Below are positions 52,895 to 59,293 of a stretch of 64,000 bases of DNA, piece by piece (the stretch's first letter is position 1; every line of letters starts with the position of its first letter). The notes beneath the pieces are model-generated. The model was not told where the DNA came from. It ran no database searches and saw nothing but the letters and a program-made list of their open reading frames with translations. This stretch comes from an uncultured Selenomonadales bacterium (GTDB lineage: Bacteria > Bacillota > Negativicutes > DSM-1736 > Dendrosporobacteraceae), in NCBI GenBank assembly GCA_946407015.1, contig CAMJML010000011.1, forward strand, positions 1 to 64,000, in the 5' to 3' direction. The position numbers and the translations under genes are program-made.

Positions 52895-53347
52895 TTAAAA
52901 ACGGCGTGAATCTTTTTCATCGGTTTTGGGTTTGGCTTTCAACTTGTTCCATAAATAACGGCCTCCAAGGAAAATCCCGGCAAGAATGAGCACATTGGCT
53001 AACATGCCAAAGAGTGAAGCCAGGAAGGGGGAGTCGCCAAAGAGGCTGCCCAGCATACCGCCTAACAGCATGCCGCCACCGATCATGCCAAGATTACGCA
53101 TGAATCCACTGCCGGTATTGGGCTGTTGAGCGGCTTGCGGAGTCGCAGTTTTGGCAGCAGGGGCTTTTTCACTATAGCTATTGGCAGGTGCTGAAGGTTT
53201 ATAATCTGAGGTGTTTTTCGGAACCTGCTGGGTCGGGGCGGCAGGACGGGGCGCCGACATTCTGGGTTTTGAACCTCCAATGGCAGCAAATCCAATTGAG
53301 TGAAAAGCAAAGGCAAAGACAAATGTGAATATCAGTAATTTTTTCAT
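52895..53347 (-). CDS. Exported Pro/Ala-rich membrane protein (Tim44-like start suspected)
   Basis: A 150 aa protein. A signal peptide (about residues 1-22, ending FHSIGFAA) is followed by a Pro/Ala/Gln-rich linker, a glycine-rich helix with GGGMLLGGMLGSLFGD and a membrane helix LANVLILAGIFLGGRYLW, then a Lys-rich cytoplasmic tail. The layout resembles the N-terminal part of bacterial Tim44-like proteins, without the Tim44 domain. It starts two bases after the 92 aa gene. Both lie behind the yybP-ykoY riboswitch, so manganese probably controls it. The biochemical role is unknown. Confidence 0.72.
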   Translation of the reverse strand: MKKLLIFTFVFAFAFHSIGFAAIGGSKPRMSAPRPAAPTQQVPKNTSDYKPSAPANSYSEKAPAAKTATPQAAQQPNTGSGFMRNLGMIGGGMLLGGMLGSLFGDSPFLASLFGMLANVLILAGIFLGGRYLWNKLKAKPKTDEKDSRRF

Positions 53348-53349
53348 GG

Positions 53350-53628
53350 TTATTCCTCCACGTGAGTTTTTATATCTTCAGGGAACGTATAGATTTCTGC
53401 TAAACCGGGAAGCTCACCGGATAAATAACGATCAATATCATGGACATCAATATAGAAGGTGCAAGCCACTTCCATGTATCCTTGTTCTTTGTCGCTGCTT
53501 AGTTCTTTTATCGCCATAAGACGTTCCCGCAGTTTCAGGCAGTCTTCCTGTGAGGCGACAACATTCAAGGTGGTCAAAGGGACTCCATATTCGCGCAGCA
53601 CATCATGTAAACTTAATCTTTCCGACAT
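53350..53628 (-). CDS. Uncharacterised 92 aa protein behind the Mn2+ riboswitch
   Basis: A 92 aa soluble protein starting MSERLSLHDVLREYGVPLTT. It is acidic, with alternating helix and strand; ACTFYIDVHDIDRYLSGEL near residue 55 is the most distinctive part. GGAGGA precedes the ATG. It is the first gene after the riboswitch terminator and is two bases from the membrane protein gene. No family recognised. A manganese sensor, chaperone or efflux partner is a guess from the riboswitch alone. Confidence 0.72.
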   Translation of the reverse strand: MSERLSLHDVLREYGVPLTTLNVVASQEDCLKLRERLMAIKELSSDKEQGYMEVACTFYIDVHDIDRYLSGELPGLAEIYTFPEDIKTHVEE

Positions 53629-53729
53629 TATTCATCCTCCTATTATGATGCAATAATTAACAGTGAATGGGCTTGTTCATGGGTTGCGGTTTTTCTCACC
53701 TCACAAATTTGCAAAAGGAGGGCTTGCGG

Positions 53730-53858
53730 TAAAAATAAATAGACCTTGCCTATATGATGTACTCATATAAGCAAGGTCTTACCTGCAAATAAATGCCAGC
53801 AAAGCCGGGGCAAAATGCTCCGTATTGACGACTAGGCTGTAAAGGTTACTCCCCTTGC
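53730..53858 (-). promoter_or_regulatory. yybP-ykoY manganese riboswitch with terminator
   Basis: On the minus strand the motif reads AAGGGGAGTAACC, then CTAGTCGTCAATACGG, CCCCGGCTTTGCTGGCA and GGTAAGACCTTGC, which matches the yybP-ykoY consensus closely. A terminator (GACCTTGC...GCAAGGTC, 53742-53778) with a T-rich tail follows and overlaps the 3' end of the aptamer, as in known Mn2+ ON-switches. The class usually controls manganese exporters. Here it precedes two small uncharacterised genes. Confidence 0.92.
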
Positions 53859-53874
53859 ATATTCTATTACCTTT

Positions 53875-53904
53875 AGTATAGCTGTTCTGCTTAAAAGCTG
53901 TCAA
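53875..53904 (-). promoter_or_regulatory. Sigma-A promoter for the Mn2+ riboswitch unit
   Basis: On the minus strand TTGACA (53899-53904) and TATACT (53875-53880) are 18 bases apart, just upstream of the aptamer. Confidence 0.75.
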
Positions 53905-54074
53905 GTACAGTTTGCAGTGGACAGGAAAAAATGGCAAAAATTTCACGCAATAACTTTGTTTTTTTATATAGCGGGACAGCGATTTATCTGTTAAAATTAT
54001 GCCTATAATTGATTTTTTTGAAAAGTAAGACTATAGCAAAAGCTTTAACATGTGAAAGCAGGAGGGCGATAAAA

Positions 54075-54233
54075 TTGATTCATTGTCAGGGATGTCAATG
54101 TCGTCAGTGCCACAAAAGGATTTGCTCTTTTTCTCCATGCCATTGCTGTGATGACTGTGAGTCCAGAAAGCTAGACTGTGGTGGTTTTACAGCTGAAACA
54201 AAGTTAGCAGACTCCGGTGAAAGTGATTTATAG
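54075..54233 (+). CDS. Cysteine-rich 52 aa protein
   Basis: A 52 aa protein with ten cysteines in its first half, such as HCQGCQCRQCHKR and CHCCDDCESRKLDC. The spacing (CxxC, CxC, CxxC, CC) suggests zinc or other thiophilic metal binding, metallothionein-like. There is no signal peptide. TTG 54075 lies eight bases after GGAGGG; a longer frame from 54009 lacks a site. It lies across the intergenic region from the Mn2+ riboswitch unit and ends in a terminator. No family recognised. Confidence 0.7.
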   Translation: MIHCQGCQCRQCHKRICSFSPCHCCDDCESRKLDCGGFTAETKLADSGESDL

Positions 54234-54243
54234 TCTAGAGTAA

Positions 54244-54280
54244 AAAACACGACTGACCGATTAGGCAGTTGTGTTTTTTT
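54244..54280 (+). terminator. Intrinsic terminator after the cysteine-rich gene
   Basis: AAAACACGACTG pairs with CAGTTGTGTTTT (one G-U), followed by T. Confidence 0.88.
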
Positions 54281-54451
54281 GTTTGTGTCTGTATGGCCTG
54301 CTTAGCATATTTGGGACATCAACCTTCAGGTTATTAGACGGGTATGGCTAGATTCAGCAGGAATGTCTGATGCAGATCGTGAATATTTTTCTAAAAACAG
54401 GTTAGAAATAAATGGGTATTGAAAATGTTCAAGTGTCGAAAGGAGTTTGAA

Positions 54452-55681
54452 ATGAAGCAAAATTTACTAGAAAAATATGCCCGGCTAATTGTGAAAACAG
54501 GGATAAATATTCAACAAGACCAGATTCTGGTGATTAACTCGCCGATTGAATGTGCCGAATTTGCCCGGCTGGTTGCCCAGGTGGCTTATCAGGAAGGTGC
54601 CCGTGACGTCGTGATGAACTGGAAGGATGAGTTATTTAGCCGTATTCGTTTTTTGCAGGCTCCTGAAGTGGTCTTTGAGGAGTTTCCTGAGTGGCAGAAA
54701 CAATTTTATCTGAACTATTTGCACAAAGGCGCCGCCTTTTTGAGTATTGCCGCCGCCGATCCTGAATTATTAAAAGACGTCAATCCGTCACGGGTCGCAA
54801 AAGCTCAAAAAACGGCCAGCTTGGCCTTACAGGAATACCGTGAAGCGTTGATGAGCAATAAAAATGCCTGGTGCGTTGTTTCGATTCCGACAACGGCCTG
54901 GGCGAGAAAAGTTTTTCCCGGAGTACCTGATGAGCAAGCGGTTGCAAAACTCTGGGAGGCCATTTTTGAAGTGGTCAGGGTAACGAATGAAGACCCGGTT
55001 GCCGCCTGGGAAAAACATAAACAATCCTTAAAGAAAAGCATGGATTTCTTAAATCAGTATCAGTTTAAGTCCCTGCACTATAAAAATTCGCTGGGAACCG
55101 ATCTAACCATTGAACTGCCCGAACAGCACCTATGGCTTGGCGGGGCTGAGACAACACCGGCAGGTTTGGACTTTATTGCCAATATGCCGACAGAAGAGGT
55201 GTTTACCTGTCCGAAACGGGATGGTATTCACGGGAAAGTGGTTAGTTCCAAGCCGCTCAACTATAATGGTAATCTGATTGAGAATTTTTCACTTGTCTTT
55301 AAAGAAGGAAAAATCGTCGAATATACCGCAGAAAAAGGGCAGGAAGTGCTGCAAAAGCTGATCGAAACAGATGAAGGCTCCTGCTATCTCGGTGAAGTTG
55401 CCCTCGTTCCCTATGATTCGCCGATTTCCAGATTGAATATCTTGTTTTTTAATACCTTGTTTGATGAAAACGCTTCTTGCCATTTAGCCTTTGGCAAAGC
55501 TTATCCGGTTTGCATTCAGAATGGGGAGAACATGAGTAAAGCTGAGTTAACCCAATTAGGCGTAAACGACTCGCTGGTTCACGAGGATTTTATGATTGGG
55601 ACTGCTGATCTTGAAATTACCGGGACAACAGCTCGTGGAGAAACGGTTGCGATCTTTAAACAAGGAAATTTCGTTTTTTAA
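54452..55681 (+). CDS. M29-family aminopeptidase
   Basis: A 409 aa metalloaminopeptidase of the AmpS/PepS (M29) family, which trims N-terminal residues from peptides using two metal ions. It starts LLEKYARLIVKTGINIQQDQ; GTDLTIELPEQHLWLGG, NMPTEEVFTCPKRDGIHGKV and the C-terminal LGEVALVPYDSPIS, ASCHLAFGKAYP and HEDFMIGTADLEITG stretches hold the metal ligands. ATG 54452 follows AAAGGAG. The hairpin begins in its stop codon. Confidence 0.94.
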   Translation: MKQNLLEKYARLIVKTGINIQQDQILVINSPIECAEFARLVAQVAYQEGARDVVMNWKDELFSRIRFLQAPEVVFEEFPEWQKQFYLNYLHKGAAFLSIAAADPELLKDVNPSRVAKAQKTASLALQEYREALMSNKNAWCVVSIPTTAWARKVFPGVPDEQAVAKLWEAIFEVVRVTNEDPVAAWEKHKQSLKKSMDFLNQYQFKSLHYKNSLGTDLTIELPEQHLWLGGAETTPAGLDFIANMPTEEVFTCPKRDGIHGKVVSSKPLNYNGNLIENFSLVFKEGKIVEYTAEKGQEVLQKLIETDEGSCYLGEVALVPYDSPISRLNILFFNTLFDENASCHLAFGKAYPVCIQNGENMSKAELTQLGVNDSLVHEDFMIGTADLEITGTTARGETVAIFKQGNFVF

Positions 55682-55726
55682 ACATAGAAAGGGGATTAAC
55701 GCTACCGTTAATCCCCTTTCTATGTT
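55681..55726 (+). terminator. 21 bp perfect hairpin at the aminopeptidase stop
   Basis: Arms 55681-55701 and 55706-55726 pair exactly with a 4-base loop. The left arm begins with the last base of the TAA stop. The right arm is T-rich. Confidence 0.88.
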
Positions 55727-55827
55727 TACGTTAATCGCTCAACAAACAATCAGGGTAGCTTTGTAGATGTGGCACAAAACTCATTGAAGCGCATAGGATA
55801 TAAAAAACAGGAACGATGGGGCAATGA

Positions 55828-55856
55828 AGCTCCTGCAGGTCATGCAGGAGCTTTTT
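55828..55856 (+). terminator. Intrinsic terminator before the 46 aa gene
   Basis: AGCTCCTGCA and TGCAGGAGCT close a 5-base loop and are followed by five T. It lies 20 bases upstream of the next start codon, so it may be an attenuator. Confidence 0.85.
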
Positions 55857-55876
55857 GCTTTTTAGGAGGGGAAATC

Positions 55877-56017
55877 ATGGAAGAAAAGATGAACAGGGAA
55901 GTTGAAGCCGTGGTTTGCCAGCTTGGCAAAATGTTATTGCTCTGTGACCAAGACCCCGGTTATTTGGAGCAGGCTTGGCTTTGCCTTGCTGAATTTAGTC
56001 CCGATTATATGCTTTAA
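55877..56017 (+). CDS. Small hypothetical protein (46 aa)
   Basis: A 46 aa protein with EAVVCQLGKMLLLCDQDPGY and a second half LEQAWLCLAEFSPDYML, an amphipathic helical design with three Cys. GGAGGGG lies eight bases before the ATG. A terminator-like hairpin just upstream suggests its expression is controlled by read-through. No family recognised. Confidence 0.6.
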   Translation: MEEKMNREVEAVVCQLGKMLLLCDQDPGYLEQAWLCLAEFSPDYML

Positions 56018-56020
56018 GAA

Positions 56021-56047
56021 AACGGCAGAGCGAAATGCTCTGCCGTT
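56021..56047. terminator. Hairpin between convergent genes
   Basis: AACGGCAGAGC and its complement close a 5-base loop (11 bp). It separates the 46 aa gene from the minus-strand ABC permease gene; no long T run on either side. Confidence 0.75.
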
Positions 56048-56055
56048 ACCTATTG

Positions 56056-56808
56056 TTATGACAGGAGACGCGTCTTCATTAGACGTATCGGCAAGGGAAG
56101 TAATAAGGCGGACATGGCAGCTAAAATTGCAACATGAAACCCAATGGCCTGAGCGGGATTGCCGAACGCCAGGGCACGGCAAACTTCAACACTATGATAG
56201 AGCGGGTTAAGCCAATTCAGTTTCTGGACAACACCCGGCAGGGCACTGACCGGAAAATACAAGCCGCCAAACAGGAAAAACGGCATAATGACCAATGTAA
56301 TGTAATAATTGATATAGTCAATGTTGGTGGTAATGCCTGAATAGCATAAAGCCATAATGGAAAAGAGGGTTCCCGGCAAAATTAAAAAGAGTGGAATCCA
56401 TAGAGCCTGCCAGGAGGGTATTTGGCCTAGTAAAGCGACAACGACTAAAATAACAATGCCAAAAAGAACACTTTTCATCATCCCATAGAGGATTTCACCA
56501 AGCACGACGTCCTTGACGGTGACAGGGCCGGCCAGCATCGCATGAAAGGCTTTCTGGTAATGCAGGCGCACGAAAGTCCCGTAAGTACACTCAAAAGTAG
56601 CGGAATACATAGCGGATAAGGCAATCATGCCGGGGGCAATAAACTGAATATAGCTCATTCCGTCTATTTCCTGCACGAAAGCGCCCAGACCGAACCCCAT
56701 CGCCGACAGATATAACAGCGGTTCCATGACATTGAACATCAAGTTATGCTGCCAGGTACGGCCAAATACTTTAAGATGGCGGTCTAACACCCTGAAAGCC
56801 CCGGTCAT
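56056..56808 (-). CDS. ABC-2 type exporter permease (NodJ-like)
   Basis: A 250 aa permease with six helices of the ABC-2 family. NLMFNVMEPLLYLSAMGFGLG near the N-terminus and FFLFGGLYFPVSALPGVVQ with LNPLYHSVEVCRA near the C-terminus are close to NodJ-type exporters. Its start overlaps the ATPase gene by four bases (ATGA). The exported substrate is unknown; relatives export lipooligosaccharides or drugs. Confidence 0.92.
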   Translation of the reverse strand: MTGAFRVLDRHLKVFGRTWQHNLMFNVMEPLLYLSAMGFGLGAFVQEIDGMSYIQFIAPGMIALSAMYSATFECTYGTFVRLHYQKAFHAMLAGPVTVKDVVLGEILYGMMKSVLFGIVILVVVALLGQIPSWQALWIPLFLILPGTLFSIMALCYSGITTNIDYINYYITLVIMPFFLFGGLYFPVSALPGVVQKLNWLNPLYHSVEVCRALAFGNPAQAIGFHVAILAAMSALLLPLPIRLMKTRLLS

Positions 56809-57740
56809 TGTTCTTCTCCTTTACCAGTCAGTTTTAAAAAGACATCTTCCAGATTGGATGGCCGTAAAAAACAGGCATGCTGAGGAATATCCCAGTGTTT
56901 CAATTGCTCCCAAAGGCGATGGCCATCCTGGCAATATAAAAAGATTCCATTAGCCACCTGTAGGACTTCGGCATTAAAACGGCCGGCGTGTTTCATCAGC
57001 TGTTCCGGAACATCCTGGATAGGAAGATGAATTTCAATGACATACGGCAGCACACAGCGGGCAATTAGCTCCATGGGGCTGCCTTCAGCCAGGATTAATC
57101 CTTCATGCATGATCACCAGGCGGTCGCAAATTTGGGTGGCTTCCTCCATATAATGAGTCGTTAAAATCAACGTGACTCCTTGGCTCTTCAGGCTGCGCAG
57201 TTTTTGCCATACTTGATGGCGTGCTTGCGGGTCCAGACCGGTTGTTGGTTCATCCAGAATGATAATCTGCGGCTGGTTAATCAACGCACGGGCAATGACC
57301 AAACGGCGCTTAAGTCCGCCGGATAAGCTTTCTACCGAGTCATGTTCTTTTTCGAGCATTCCCATGTCATCCAGCAATTGCCGGCCCAGCATTTGTGACT
57401 GGCTGCGGCTGAGGCCGAACAAACCGCCATATACTTCCAGGTTTTCCAGCACCGTTAAATCAGGGTCCAGACTATCTTCCTGGGGAACGATTCCCAGACG
57501 GCTTTTTATTTCGGGCGGTGTGAGGGTGATGGGCTGGTCCCAGATGGTCAATTGTCCTTCATCGACCGTGGATAACCCATAGATCATGCGCATGGTCGTT
57601 GATTTTCCAGCACCATTATGGCCTAAAAAGCCAAAGCATTCCCCTTCCTGAATGCGAAAAGAAATGCCTTTTAAAGCCTGGAAAGAACCATATTTTTTAC
57701 TAAGATTTTGAGCAGAAATGACGTAATCCAGCTTAATCAT
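56805..57740 (-). CDS. ABC exporter ATP-binding protein (NodI/DrrA-like)
   Basis: A 311 aa ATPase. Walker A GHNGAGKSTTMRM, signature SLSGGLKRRLVIARAL, Walker B IIILDEPTTGLDPQAR and the H-loop TTHYMEEA are all present. The C-terminal 90 residues match the NodI/DrrA extension. It pairs with the permease just downstream. AAAGG precedes the ATG on the minus strand. Confidence 0.94.
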   Translation of the reverse strand: MIKLDYVISAQNLSKKYGSFQALKGISFRIQEGECFGFLGHNGAGKSTTMRMIYGLSTVDEGQLTIWDQPITLTPPEIKSRLGIVPQEDSLDPDLTVLENLEVYGGLFGLSRSQSQMLGRQLLDDMGMLEKEHDSVESLSGGLKRRLVIARALINQPQIIILDEPTTGLDPQARHQVWQKLRSLKSQGVTLILTTHYMEEATQICDRLVIMHEGLILAEGSPMELIARCVLPYVIEIHLPIQDVPEQLMKHAGRFNAEVLQVANGIFLYCQDGHRLWEQLKHWDIPQHACFLRPSNLEDVFLKLTGKGEEQ

Positions 57741-57856
57741 CCTTTCGGCAGCAAGGCTGAACCGGCTATTACCGATTCAGCCAATCAACACTAGTTTCAT
57801 TATACCACAGGGAATGCGCAGCAATGAAGATGATCGGGAGGCTGATCTCCGTAATT

Positions 57857-59293
57857 TCAACGGGCTGTTTTTTTCGGGCGGCTTACCGGGCTTCTGCGAT
57901 TCAATGAAATGATCGCAGCAATGGCGGCAAAACAAGCCCCTGCCAAAAGCGCGGTATGATAACCGGCCAAAAAGGCACTGGTTTGCTCGGCACCGGAAGG
58001 GGAGGGGACATTGGCAAGCATCATCCGGCGCTGAAATTCAAAGATCGAGACGGCTGCTGCGGTGCCACTGACCATGCCGATATTTCTAACCAGCGCGTTG
58101 AGGCCGGCAGCAATGCCCAGCTTTTCAGGGGCTACCGAGCTGAGGACACTATTGTTATTGGGGGATTGAAAAAGGCCGTTGCCAACTCCTAACAAAGCTT
58201 GGCAGGCTGCAATTTGCCATAAAGGGACTTCTGTCGTGATTGTGGACAAAAACAACAGTCCGGCAGTTGTAATGGCTAAACCGCTTGTTGTAAGCAGGGC
58301 GGGACTGACTTTTTCCGATAAATAGCCGCTTACTGGCGCAATAATGGCCAGGACAATGGGAAAGGGGGTAATGAGCAGACCCGTTTGGGCCGGGGTTAAT
58401 TTTAATAAGTCGGTTAAATAAAAAGGCAGCAGCAAATTATTGGAGAACATGGCCATAAAGGAAAACAAACCGGCTAGATTTCCAGCTAAAAAGGGCCAAT
58501 GATGAAAGAGGGATAAATCAATCATGGGATGCTGAACCCGCTTTTCGTACCAGATAAAGACACTTAGAGCGATGAGGCTGGTTCCGGCCGACAAGATACT
58601 GGCACGGGATATCCAGCCCCATTCATGGCCCTCACTGAGTACCAATAGCAAGCTCAGCATACCAATTGCGAATAAAGCCGAACCGGCAAAGTCGAAAGTT
58701 TCTTCACAGCGCTTTTCGCCTTTGGGCAGAACGAGCTGTCCGGCAAAAAATGCGACAATTCCGATGGGCAAGTTAATCAAAAATATTGACGACCAGCCCA
58801 AGCTTCCTACCAATAAGCCACCCAGGCTGGGACCGGTCATCGAGCCTAAGGCTACCACAGTGCCAACCATTCCTAAAGCCCGTCCCCGGTCTTTGCCAGG
58901 AAAAGCACCGGCCACCAGGGCCTGACTGTTGGCCATAATCATTGCAGCCCCGATAGCTTGGAGAACGCGGGCCGCAATCAGCAGTTTGATACTGAATGAA
59001 AAACCGCATAAGGCCGAACCGGCAGTAAAAATGAGAAATCCTGTCGTAAAGATTTTACGGCGGCCAAGCATATCACCTGCCCGGCCGAACAATGGAAGCA
59101 AACTTGAAATGGTCAGCAGATAGGCGGTTACGACCCATTGTACGGTGGTTAAAGGCGCTCCCAGTTCGGTTGCGATAATAGGCAGGGCGACATTCACGAT
59201 GCTAGAATCCAATGTGGCCATGAAGGTACCCATGACCGTGACACCAAAAACAAGCCAGCGGTAATAACTCAGCGATTGTAGTGTTTCTTGCAT
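57857..59293 (-). CDS. DHA2-family MFS multidrug exporter
   Basis: A 478 aa carrier with 14 predicted helices. The N-terminal GTFMATLDSSIVNVALP motif is diagnostic for DHA2 drug:proton antiporters, followed by FGRAGDMLGRRKIF (loop 2-3) and GSMTGPSLGGLLVG (antiporter motif C). The substrate range is unknown. Its start lies 25 bases inside the end of helD, so both are translated from one message. Confidence 0.93.
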   Translation of the reverse strand: MQETLQSLSYYRWLVFGVTVMGTFMATLDSSIVNVALPIIATELGAPLTTVQWVVTAYLLTISSLLPLFGRAGDMLGRRKIFTTGFLIFTAGSALCGFSFSIKLLIAARVLQAIGAAMIMANSQALVAGAFPGKDRGRALGMVGTVVALGSMTGPSLGGLLVGSLGWSSIFLINLPIGIVAFFAGQLVLPKGEKRCEETFDFAGSALFAIGMLSLLLVLSEGHEWGWISRASILSAGTSLIALSVFIWYEKRVQHPMIDLSLFHHWPFLAGNLAGLFSFMAMFSNNLLLPFYLTDLLKLTPAQTGLLITPFPIVLAIIAPVSGYLSEKVSPALLTTSGLAITTAGLLFLSTITTEVPLWQIAACQALLGVGNGLFQSPNNNSVLSSVAPEKLGIAAGLNALVRNIGMVSGTAAAVSIFEFQRRMMLANVPSPSGAEQTSAFLAGYHTALLAGACFAAIAAIISLNRRSPVSRPKKTAR

